Positions 41,791 to 54,100 of a stretch of DNA of 64,000 nt are shown here, in pieces (within the stretch, counting starts at the first letter, position 1; each line of letters begins with the position of its first letter). The stretch covers positions 1,487,501 to 1,551,500 of the forward strand of contig JAYKKM010000143.1 of the NCBI GenBank assembly GCA_035772405.1, read 5' to 3'. The notes below the pieces were generated by a model. That model did not search any database. It had not been told where the DNA came from and saw only the letters and a program-made list of their open reading frames with translations. A program made the position numbers and the translations under genes. Origin of the DNA: Chrysogorgia sp. JL179-B06 (taxonomy: Eukaryota; Cnidaria; Anthozoa; Scleralcyonacea; Chrysogorgiidae).

Positions 41791-41986
41791 ACACTGTTTA
41801 CCTGCATTCTCGCTGATTTCCTTGACTAAAATCAGCACAAACAGTGTTGTTTGTATTTACAATTTCGAATATGCTGTAGCCTGGATTTTCTTCAACATCG
41901 TTTGATTTCAAACAATATAACATAATCACCAAAAACACATATAAGTGAAATAACATCAACATTTTATTCAAACATCGCGCTTGCAT
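41791..41986 (-). pseudogene. cysteine-peptidase-like N-terminal part with 2A-like motif
   Basis: An ATG-led frame gives a hydrophobic segment (MLMLFHLYVFLVIMLYCL), then KSNDVEENPGYS, a 2A-like motif (41880-41899). It continues NTNNTVCADFSQGNQRE. One base later, in the next frame, NAGKQCVAMSLTAIIF carries the expected catalytic-Cys motif (G-[KR]-Q-C) before a stop. The residue after NPG is Tyr, not the Pro that 2A ribosome skipping needs. Similar N-termini occur in cnidarian transposon proteins. With the frameshift, stops and insertions it is a pseudogene. Confidence 0.6.
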
Positions 41987-41989
41987 TAT

Positions 41990-43386
41990 CTTTACTCGCC
42001 TTAAACAGGTGATTTAAACGTTTCTTTTTGAATTCAGCAGAAACTGTGAAAGTGATCTTAGGGCACTGTGCTTTCAATTGGCTTTCAGATTATATATTGA
42101 TATTTTAAGTTTGGTTTTCAATTTATACTTTGAGTTTGCAAGTTGGCTTTCAGTTTATACTTTTGTGAGTTAATTTGACTGTAAGATTGTAAGATGGTAA
42201 GATTGTAAGACGGTACGATTGTAAGACTTCTGCTGCTTTGAGACACAGCAGATAAACCTAAAAACAAAGGGTTACAGTTAGGGGTATAAAAAACAGATGG
42301 AAACCCGGTCTAGTGTTACCATGAAGTATATACCCAAAAAGAGTTGTTCAAACTGGAGGTTCAACAAATTCCTCGAGACTCCCTGCTGTGGCCAAGAATC
42401 TTAACCGAGGTTTGGGGATTTTACATATTCCTAATTTCTTTGGGTAATACACCAAGAAGAAATGTAATATATCTTGTCGTTCGAAAATTTCATCTTCTTG
42501 CCTTTTTTCCTTGCTATTAAAGTTGATTTACTATTCACAGGAAATGACGTAAAGCAGGGACACGCAAAGTCATTGCACACTAACTCAACAGTGAAACACA
42601 AAGAAAGTTTGGCTCTGTATTGTATTCGAAAAGATTTAAATAATGTTTATTATATACAACAAATAAATACTAAATAAACTATTTAAATAGGACTAACGTA
42701 AATTGAAATGAGCGCAATTACTAATATCAAAAGCCAAAACTAATAGCTAGGAACAAAAAATTTAGCTCACTCTGTCAAGAAACAAACCACAAACCATGAT
42801 CATTTAACCACAATACTTTGCGAACTCATATTAGTTCATATAACAACTAAAAATTGTATGGCATTGTTATCATTTACTTGGTAAAAACAGCAACCGTTTA
42901 TTTCTATCTTCTGACACTTATACAGTGTTTTACCAAAATATGGTGCTCGAACAGCAAAGAATTATGGTCCAAATGTACATCTTTGTTTTTCAGGTTATCC
43001 TCACTCTTAGATTACCAATAATCGGTAATTCCGCAACAGTACATTGTATGATGCCAAAACCCAACCCCAACACAACACCAATCCTAACCCTAAACCCCAC
43101 CTTGAAGTGTCTTCCCCGACTTCCACTTCATTGTAACCCTAACCCCCCAGTTGTATTTCGCCATCCCTAGCCCCCGATCCAACCACTCCCCTTGGCATGT
43201 GCGTAAACTTATAGATCAACGTGAAACGCAATGCTTGTGGGATTCTTAAATATTGGCAATCTAAGACTGAGGATATGTTGTTGTTTTTTGTACATTATTC
43301 TATGGTGCATGCATGGATGCCGTATATAAGAAAGTTAAAAACATGAATGTAGATAAAGGTTGATATTATTTGCGATAATTATCGGC
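41990..43386. other. intergenic; no gene seen
   Basis: Contains a small 10-base direct repeat (GTAAGATTGTAAG, 42178-42228) and loose ACCCTAACCC telomere-like motifs at 43060-43160. Open frames lack support. The right edge is the 3' flank of the PTPDC1-like gene. Confidence 0.45.
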
Positions 43387-43590
43387 TTATTTGTCGTTAT
43401 TAAGAAAATGTTTATGCAAAGACATTAAGTAATTAAAGAACGCAGAAATTAATGAGGAATATCCAACATCGTCATCATCTTCTTTAGTATGTGTCTGAAT
43501 CAGCCCACTTGCACCGTTATTTTTCTGGGTTAATAATCCGATAATCTTCCACAGTGCTTTATCTTGAAGCTCTTTTGATATAGGATTTAG
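43387..43590 (-). CDS. PTPDC1: PTPDC1-like terminal exon
   Basis: Acceptor TTTTTTCCATAG, phase 0; 67 codons then TAA. LNPISKELQDKALWKIIGLL, an acidic KEDDDD insert, then SLISAFFNYLMSLHKHFLN, corresponding to the last helices of the family. Confidence 0.8.
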   Translation of the reverse strand, partial: LNPISKELQDKALWKIIGLLTQKNNGASGLIQTHTKEDDDDVGYSSLISAFFNYLMSLHKHFLNNDK

Positions 43591-46500
43591 CTATGGAAAA
43601 AATACACATTAATTATCATGGACATATCATCGGGGACGGTGATAACAGGGGGCTAAATTCTATACAATATTTTCTGTATATATATTTTCTATATTTCTAT
43701 ATAATATATAGGTTCTTTCGTCACGCAAAGACTTGCGGTTAGATTTCCAGCCTCCACCTTTCATGCATCGTTGATTTCAGTTGGGGCTTAAAATGTTCAA
43801 GTAATCGTCGCTGAAATTATGTGCACTGTACTCGTCTGTTCATGACCATCGTGGTTGTGTTAGTACTTTAACTTCTTGTTGTGATAAAAACTACATAAAA
43901 ATCGTCAAATAAACGACAAATCAAGTAGACGTATCGCGTTACCATGCCTTTAAATAGAGCGTTTGTTATTAAACAATCACTTATTTTATAAGTAGAAATT
44001 ACATATTTAAATTATTATTAACACCAACAGTCTAACCGAAGTCATCTAACTCTTCTCTTACCTAATCACTGTAGTCGTGCACTTACCTTAAATATCGTTA
44101 CAAACAGACATTCACATATGCCTCTTTGTTCCTTCAAAAAAGGTAAAAAATGTTGGCAAATGTTCAAGTAATACGATGACCATCATTGGAATGTTTGATC
44201 GTGATTATGCAAGTCAATTTTGTTGAAAGAAAAGACCTAAGAACCGAAAAGGTTAACTCACTTTATTAAGACATAGTAAAGCTTTCTGGGGATCGTCGCT
44301 ATTGTCCACGAGTGTTTTGATGTCGCTGGTGCTCAACACAGGTTCCTGAAAGATTTAACCAATGTACAGAATTAATATCCTATCAAACATTCATAATATC
44401 TAATAAAAGGGTCAACAGTTGTTGCTGCTGAAACTGTATGCAAAATTAACGCCAACCCCTTCCTACACTATAAAATGTCTCTATACAACTCTAATCAATG
44501 AGAACAAAATCAAATACGTGCAAGCTCAAGGTCATTGTAGAAACAATTGAAGAATGTAATAGGCGGTGAACTGCCGAAATAGTGTAAACTGATTACGTTT
44601 TGACCGAGGGCCATCGTTCTAGAAATTAACAAATTTCACTCTAATGATGGACCGTAGATGGATCCCTCACTGTGACGATGTACCCCAAGTTCTAGAAATG
44701 TTAACATTTCACTCTGATGATGGAGCAAAATGTTCACATTTCACTCCACATGATGGACTCTAGTTCTAGAAATGTTCACATTTCACCCCACATTATGGAC
44801 TCTAGTTCTAGAAATGTTCACATTTCACTCTGATGATCATGGACCTTAGTTCTAGAAATGTTCACATTTCACTCTGATGATGGACCCTAGTTCTACAAAT
44901 GTTCATATTTCACTCTGACAATGGACCCTAGTTCTAGAAATGTTCACATTTCACTGTGATGATGGACCCTAGTTTTAGAAATGTTCACATTTCACTCCAC
45001 ATGATGCACTCTAGTTCTAGAAATGTTCACATTTCACTCTGATGATGGACCCTAGTTCTAGAAATGTTCACATTTCACTCTGACGATGAACCCTAGTTCT
45101 AGAAATGTTCACATTTCATTCTGATGATGAACCCTAGTTCTAGAAATGTTCACATTTCATTCTGATGATGGACTCTAGTTCTAGAAATGTTCACATTTCA
45201 TTCTGATGATGAACCCTAGTTCTAGAAATGTTCACATTTCATTCTGATGATGAACCCTAGTTCTAGAAATGTTCATATTTCATTCTGATGATGGACCCTA
45301 GTTCTAGAAATGTTCATATTTCATTCTGATGATGGACCCTAGTTCTAGAAATGTTCACATTTCATTCTGATGATGAACCCTAGTTCTAGAAATGTTCACA
45401 TTTCATTCTGATGATGGACCCTAGTTCTAGAAATGTTCACATTTCATTCTGATGATGAACCCTAGTTCTAGAAATGTTCACATTTCATTCTGATGATGGA
45501 CCCTAGGTTCTAGCAATGTTCACATTTCACTCCGCATGATGGACCAAAGTTTAAAACAATTCTTAGCAAGGAAACCGTACTTACTGTAAGATTGTTTATC
45601 CAAGAAAACATCAAAGCAACCAGGACACTAGGATTTGACTCTGCCTCGAGACTTTCCCATCCATTGTTGGATTCATTTAAAATTCTCTAAAATGAAGAAT
45701 GATTTTGAGTTAAAAATTACACGTACTAAAGAAATTACGGTTGCCCAAAAGGGACAACCACAAATCAATATTCCAAAACACAAATCAATATTCCAAAACA
45801 CAAATCAATATTCCAAAACACAAAATCAATATTCCATATGTATTGAGTGTATTGCCACACTGTAATATTCCTTGGTCCACAAGATCTTTGAAGAAATTAA
45901 TCCAAAGTGTCATATGACTATGGCAAAATTGTAGGACCACCAAGCCTCTATCCTTTGATTTGAGTTTTGGTATATTGATTTGTGTTTTGGAATATTGATT
46001 TGTCTATTGGAATATTGATTTGTCCATTGGAATATTGATTTGTCTATTGGAATATTGATTTGTGTTTTGGAATATTGATTTGTGTTTTGGAATATTGATT
46101 TGTGTTTTGGAATATTGATTTGTGTTTTGGAATATTGATTTGTGTTTTGGAATATTGATTTGTGCTTTGGAATATTGATTTGTGTTTTGGAATATTGATT
46201 TGTGTTTTGGAATACTGATTTGTGTTTTGGAATATTGATTTGTGTTTTGGAATATTGATTTGTGTTTTGGAATATTGATTTGTGTTTTGGAATATTGATT
46301 TGTGTTTTGGAATATTGATTTGTGTTTTGGAATATTGATTTGTGTTTTGGAATATTGATTTGTGTTTTGGAATATTGATTTGTGTTTTGGAATATTGATT
46401 TGTGTTTTGGAATATGTTTTGGAATATTGATTTGTGCTTTGGAATATTGATTTGTGTTTTGGAATATTGATTTGTGCTTTGGAATATTGATTTTTACTTT

Positions 46501-49500
46501 GGAATATTGATTTGTGCTTTGGAATATTGATTTGTCTTTTGGAATATTGATTTGTCTTTTGGAATATTGATGTGTGTTTTGGAATATTGATTTGTGCTTT
46601 GGAATATTGATTTGTGCTTTGGAATATTGATTTGTCTTTTGGAATATTGATTTGTCTTTTGGAATATTGATTTGTGTTTTGGAATATTGATTTGTGTTTT
46701 GGAATATTGATTTGTGTTTTGGAATATTGATTTATGTTTTGGAATATTGATTTGTGTTTTGGAATATTGATTTGTGTTTTGGAATATTGATTTGTGTTTT
46801 GGAATATGATTTGTGCTTTGGAATATTGATTTGAGACCCTTTTGGGCCAGCGTAGCAAATTAATTTTGATGATATAAAACAACAGTCTGGGTACGTCACG
46901 CTGTAATCATAGAAATATTATTTTCGAATTAGTACAAAGTACTGTATTATAAAGTAAGTCATCATATAAAGCTAAGATAACTGACCGAGGCCGCACCAAC
47001 CAAAAACCATGGTAAATAACATATTTACTTTTTTATTATACATGGTGAAGGACTTGAGTTATAGGAGTTCGGTAAAACAACATTAGGATAAATCAAGGAA
47101 AATAAACAAATATATTTTTGTTTTTGCACAATAAAGTAATTTGCTTAATTGAGCCAAATTATATGTTAATTTTCCATTTTCTAGTTGAAATTAAAGCAAA
47201 ATCACCAATAAAATATCAAAATCATCAATAAAACGATCTTAGTATTTAGGATTGAGCATAGCCCGCTCACGCAGCCTATCAGATTGCGTGAAAACCTAGG
47301 ATTCCACCCGTGATCAATACAGGTCGAGTTAGTTTTCAGGTCTCCATGGAAAATAATGTATGCTGATTGGTTGGTGCGAGGTCCGGAATACTACGATATT
47401 GCTCTCGCAGCCAAGGAATATTTTTGATTTGATTTGAATAAAAATAAAGCGCCATTTACACTACTCGCGACTTTTGGTACGGCTCGGATAAAAATAGTAC
47501 CCGTACCAATTTTACCCGTGCTTGGATTACCTATTTACAAGATATAAATGCCGAAGAGCATTTATTATATCTCTTTAAATCCAAATACTCCAGCCTGCCA
47601 AAATACAAATGTAGTTCACATGAAAGATCTTACTAACTTTAGTTTACAATGTATTTCCAAAGTTTCAGCATTCCTATCATTTTAATTTATGAAGATATGG
47701 GTAGTTGAAGTTGGGTAGTTGAAGTTGGAGAGTTTGTCCAATTTCGACGCAATATTTGTTTCTCAAATATGACGTCACTGAGTGATTTTTATGCCTAAGA
47801 AGCTTCTTTCCTGCATGAGGAACTAAATAGTTTATTTAGACTAATTTTCGTCCAAAGAGCATTCACAACAGCTATCACTGTGTGATCGCCATCAAAACAA
47901 CTCCACTGCAGATAAAGAATCGCTCAATGACGTCATATTTTCAAAACAAATATGGCATTAAAATCCTCAAATTTTCAACTTCAACCCAGCCATATCTTCT
48001 TAACTAAATTGATAGGAATGCTGAAACTTTGGAAATAAACTAAAGTCAGTAAGATCCTTCATATGAACTACATTTGTATTTTGGCTCGAGTATCCCTTTA
48101 AGAAACTAACGAAGAAGTAAATACATGGGTCGCGAATCTCAAAAAATGTGCGTATTTGGTGCATTATGGGATACTTCAGGTGAGTAAAATTCTGAGCTAG
48201 TGCTCCTATGTACAGTACAGTACCCTGATGGTCAAAAAAGAAATGACAGTAAAAACGCATAACACTTAAAAATTCAGTACTTCTAAATGTTATTGACGTA
48301 CTCAATAAAGTCAGTTGGCCGAAAAACCAACAGAATCGCCATTAACATTCTACTTCCGGTTACAAGTTTAACTAAAGTGTTTCTATGCATGTAACAAGAA
48401 TCAAAGCGCTTTATTAAACATAAATCGTAGAAAACAACGAAAAATAACCATTTCTTAAATGTCCGTGATTAAGCAAAACCATGACTTTTACTCACCTCTA
48501 GTATCCCACAATACAAAGCGCGGGTACATTTTTTGAGATTCGCGATCCGTGTATTAAACGGCAGCATGTGAAGATAAAAACAGCGTTACAAACAAGAAAA
48601 AATAGCAAAACCCATATAATAAATACTCTATTAACCTCGTTTGCTCGATCTGTACAGGGAAGTATTTGCCTTCGTTTTTTCGCATAGACCTCGCTCCTTC
48701 ATCGCTCGATCTGTACGAACAGCTCAGAAAATTATAAAGATGGCGGCCAATTATGTGAATATAAGTTAGTCTTTCGAGCCTCGACCTTGTGTTAAATTCT
48801 TTTGAATTATAAACACAAGGTCGAGGCTCGTAAGGCTAATTTATATGCACATAAAAGAATATTATTTGGCCGCCATCTTATGAATTCGGTGTATACAGAC
48901 CTCGCTATTTGTTAATAAATCTTGACTATTTTCTGTTTTTATTTTCACATTGAAACGTACCTGGAGCGACATTACTTGAGTCATAATTTTATCATCTAGT
49001 TTACTCTCTGATGATAAAGCCTTCGCAGACAGTTCAGCATTACTATTCCCAGGGTCGTCTTTTTTTAATCTTTCTGATGTGAAATTTTTCAACTCCGTTT
49101 TCATATCCCCACAGCTACTAGTTTCACCTTCTGATGATCTTTTTCTTTCACATTTCTCCTTCTCGAACTGTAGTTCTCCAACCAATTTATTATTCGCATG
49201 GTATAAAACAGAGTCGGATTTTCTAAGAGGTTGTGGTATTAAAAGCGATCTTCTTTCATATGATTGCAGACCAGATGGCTGTGAATTTGATAAGGCGTGA
49301 TTTAACTTATCACACACGTTATTCATAGAAATATGACATTCATCATATTCTCCTTTCAAATCCTCTAAACTTGCTGAAATATTGGATATCATATGACCTT
49401 CGATATCCAACGAGTTATTGACATCTGAATCATAATTATTCTTGACTAATGTATCGTCGTTTTTGTCGACAACTCGACTCTCTGTTAACTTCAGATTGCT

Positions 49501-50459
49501 TGAATCCAGACCAGATATCTCCAAAAGCCGTTTACAAGCAACAAAAATTATCTGAAATAAAATCAAACAAGACGTTCACCAACTTACAGAAAACTTAGAA
49601 GAATATTCCAATGCATAAAATCAGTTCAGCGCGTTGGATTTGTAAAAAATCCATTTTATTTATAAAAAACAGTTTATGTTTCATATTCCGAAAAATAATG
49701 TCATCTTGAAAATTAATTAAATTCGAGAAACCTCAAGTTGAATAATTTGGGTTAATAACAAGATGAAAATAATAATTACTAAAAACTTGTGCTTCTTTTT
49801 AGTTTACATATTTAACTCTAGTAATAATTTATAATCGGTGAATTACAATCTGCTGAAAATCTAATATATATATATATATAAATATAGCCATCCACCATAT
49901 ATGAGCTATTCTGCAATCTGATTGGTTCTTATACTAGCTCACTAGTAATGAAAAAAAAATGGCGGCGTGAATTTCTTAACCTACTGGCTGTTTCTTTAAC
50001 GCACAAGAGCAAAAAAACATGAATTGAGAGGAATAAGGATAATATTCAACAGGAAATACATTAACGAAATGGAAAATTTGCGAAGTTATGATGCAAAATC
50101 CACTTTAAAAATCGTCTTAAGGCTTTGAAAACCCCGACTGAATCATCAGCAGTTGATAATAATGTTTTGTCACGCCAAATAAATAGGTTATAGGCACTTT
50201 AACTCAAATCTTACGTTTTCAAGATGACATTAGCTTTCGGAATATGTTTCGTCTTAAGTTACATTTTCACACTTCGGGCCGATTTCTTATGCTGCAGGTA
50301 TATGTTTTGCAGTGGATTTACTCATGAGATCATTTGCGACCTTTGTTGCTTTTGTGATTACATAACATCCACCAGGATACGAAATCAGTCCGATTAATCG
50401 CAGTGTGTAAACGTAACTTTATACATTTAGAAGATCGTAATTTGAACTGAAATGCAAGG

Positions 50460-50519
<60 letters not shown>

Positions 50520-51113
50520 GAAAAGTATGGTGATGAACGAGTGTCAAATTATATACTCTTGAGACCCAACCAGGACCAGTTGCGAAAAATGCAACTACAA
50601 GGCCTTCTGGCTGGGGTTTTGAACCCGCGACCCTGGATTACTAGACCAGCGCTCTACCGACTGAGCTACAGAAGCCGTTGCCGGGAGCTTGGCCACGAGT
50701 TCAGTATATATAGGTGTAACAATGGTAATGCCGGTGATGCAATGATGTGGATTAAAGTTGTTGTTTGGCATTTACACTCGGAGAATAGATGAAGGAAAAG
50801 TATGGTGATGAACGAGTGTCAAATTATATACTCTTGAGACCCAACCAGGACCAGTTTGCGAAAAATGCAACTACAAGGCCTTCTGGCTGGGGTTTGAACC
50901 CGCGACCCTGGATTACTAGACCAGCGCTCTACCGACTGAGCTACAGAAGCCGTTGCCGGGAGCTTGGCCACGAGTTCAGTATATATAGGTGTAACAATGG
51001 TAATGCCGGTGATGCAATGATGTGGATTAAAGTTGTTGTTTGGCATTTACACTCGGAGAATAGATGAAGGAAAAGTATGGTGATGAACGAGTGTCAAATT
51101 ATATACTCTTGAG

Positions 51114-51146
<33 letters not shown>

Positions 51147-54100
51147 CTTCATGTTCAGCAAGAGAAGCGTCTTTTACTACAGATTGTTCCTAGCTAGTTG
51201 GTAAGTTGACGAAAAGAAAAAAAAGCAATTATTTTCTCTAAAGATCAGGGTATAAATAATATCATAGAAACCGGCACTAGAATTCTAAAGTAAGCCAGAA
51301 CTTAGGTATTTCTATTGGTGTTTGCTCTCTTGCTTCCATCACTTGACCCATTTACCAAAAAGTTATCAATAAAAAGGCGCAAGTACACCCTAACCCTATA
51401 TTGTTACGTCCAGTTCAGTTTGTTGAAAATGTGAGAGAGAGTTATGATTCAATTTCATTCTATTAAATTAAATTCTTTGTTTATTAAATAGCGTTGGTTT
51501 CTCGTGTAATTTTTCCACTATTCAACATTGAAAAGATACAAACACCATCACACATAGGCACACACACAAAGAAATATAGAAGCCCAAATACAAACAAACA
51601 CACTTCCCTACTTTAGACAAAAACAGACCACCCCATATTTTTAGTTATTATAGACAAATGTAAAAGCAGCATACCTTTGGAGTGTATTTTAATTTTCTAG
51701 CTTCATATCCATGTAACATATGTCTTTGGCGAACAAGATATTTTTCTAATGTAAATGGTTTTACTCCAAATGCATAGCTAAGAATACAATAACAACAGAC
51801 GAGCTAAAACGTGTTCTACATGTTCCAAGGATTTATGGTGGTGAAGGAAAATTTCAAGTGTTGAAATATATACATTTTAAGACCAAACCGGGACCAGTTG
51901 CGAAAAATGCAACTTCAAGGCCTTCCGGCTGGAATTAAACCCGCGACCCAGCGATGCTAGTGCAGTGCTCTGACCACTGAGCTACGGAGGCCGTTGCCGA
52001 GAGCCTAGTCACGAGTTCTGTATATATAGTGGTGGTAATGCCGGGATAAGATTTTGGGTCTATTACAAGTAATATTTGACACTTCACCCGATTAAACTAC
52101 ATGTTCTAAGGCCTCCGCAGCTCAGTGGTCAGAGCACTGCACTATAGCCGCATCGCAGGGTCGCGGGTTCAATTCCAGCCGAAAGGCCTTGAAGTTGCAT
52201 TTTTCGCAACTGGTCACGGTATGGTATTAAAATGTATATATTCCAACACTCGAAATTTTCCTTCACCATAAATCCTTAGAACATGTAGTTTAATCGAGTG
52301 AAATGCCAAATATTACTTGTAATATACCTAAAACGTGTTCTATACGTGTTATTGCACCTACAGGTACTGTATAACCTCAAATACGATATATTACTGATAT
52401 AGATTATATATGGAGTGAATGGTATGCCAAAATGATTGGAACTTTGCATTTTTGATGTCCTCTAAACGTTTGTTTGTCCGAAATGTTTGTCCGAAATGTC
52501 CGAAATCATGAGTGTGACATCATTTAAGGAATAATTTCGGTTACAATATTCCGCTGCTCCCGTTGATGCTATACTTGAATGCTATATATACTAGAGATTT
52601 TATCAACTTTTTCACTCAAATCCTCAACAAGACCACCACACGGAAAGTAGAAAAGAAAGCTAAATGTCGTAAATGACGTAACACTCATTAGCATTTCGAA
52701 CAAATAAACCTTTTTATAAACCTTTTTAAACCTTTAAAACCTTATAAACCTTTTTAATAAACATTTACTAGTAATCTAATGCAAATGATGCAATCTGATT
52801 GGTTACGATACTCGCTATCTAATTGTCGTTAGTATAATTTCTGAGCTTAAATCTGATTGGCTGATTGGCCAATGGTGACTATCACATCACTAGCAATCAT
52901 ACTTGAAGACTGAAGTTTGAAGTTTTCAGACTGAGTTTATTCGTTCCAGGCCCCTCTCGGAATCATCATTTTGATGTATGATTTCTAAAACATGAGAACA
53001 TTTTTTTTCAAAATTGCGACTATACTGTTATAACTAATAAATCGTAGAAAGGGTTCAAAAATATACATCAGATTTCTCTCCATCTACATCAGATTTCGTT
53101 CCATATACATCAGATTTCTCTCAAGATAGAACTGTCTAAGGGTAAGGAAGTTGTTTATCGTATACTTATTTGTATTTTTACGTCCGTTTTGATAGTATTA
53201 ATAGTGTTTTTGAAAGCTGTCAAGCGTGAAGAAAATATCGAGCATTGGATCCGGATTTACAAATTATATCTAACACAGTTCAAACTGTCCGTTTAAAACT
53301 TCTCAATTGGATATTCAGTTCAGGCCTGAAATTATACTAAAACAATTAGTCCTCAGTCTCGGTGATTATCGTTATATTCACCGATAATCTTCACCGATAA
53401 TCACCTCGACTTCAGTGACTAATTGTTAATTAGATATGGAGTAGCGGCAAGTGACGTGATAAGGGCGAGTTTTTCTTATTCGCTCTCAATTTATATAAGG
53501 CGATAGTTAACTCGGGCTACGCCCTCGTTAACTATCACTTCATGGAAATTCCGATCTCATAATCTAATCCCCTCGCTCGGCGCGAAGCGCCGGCCGAAGG
53601 CCTGAGGGTGCTAATATCGACCGGCGTTTAGTCCCTTATCACGCGAGATGCTAGCGGAACCTAATCTCGGATCGAGTTTATTTGTTTATTATATGATCAA
53701 CCGCCGTCCGCGCGACATCGGAAAATTTGGTCCTGGCAACTAGATACTCAGATTTGAATTAATATTTAAATTGAACCGTCACATGATTGAAAGGGTTTTT
53801 TCCAAAAGATTCCGAGTATGTATTTTGACTCGCTAATTCCAAATCTGTTTTCAGAATTGAAAACGGTTATATATTGATCGAGATATTCAAAATAATATTC
53901 GACGAAGTGACCGGCTTTATATCATAGCCGACCAAGCCGACTAATTTCTAAGTACATAAACCATTTTTACGAACGGTATTCACGTTCTCGTAATATAGTA
54001 GACACATATATTATGTATTTTGACTCGCTAATTCCAAATCTGTTTTCAGAATTGAAAACGGTTAAATATTGATCGAGATATTCAAAATAATATACGATAA

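Noticed and set aside
44615..46855. CRISPR-like direct repeats
   Set aside because: Units abut with no spacers; minisatellites.
46004..46882. 292-codon open frame rich in Asn-Ile-Pro-Lys-His
   Set aside because: It is the three-frame translation of the 20-bp minisatellite; a 20-base unit without stops stays open in any frame.
50601..50952. Functional tRNA-Thr genes
   Set aside because: A and B boxes and a loop are present, but stems have mismatches, one copy has an extra base in the B-box, and they sit in repeated SINE-like units.
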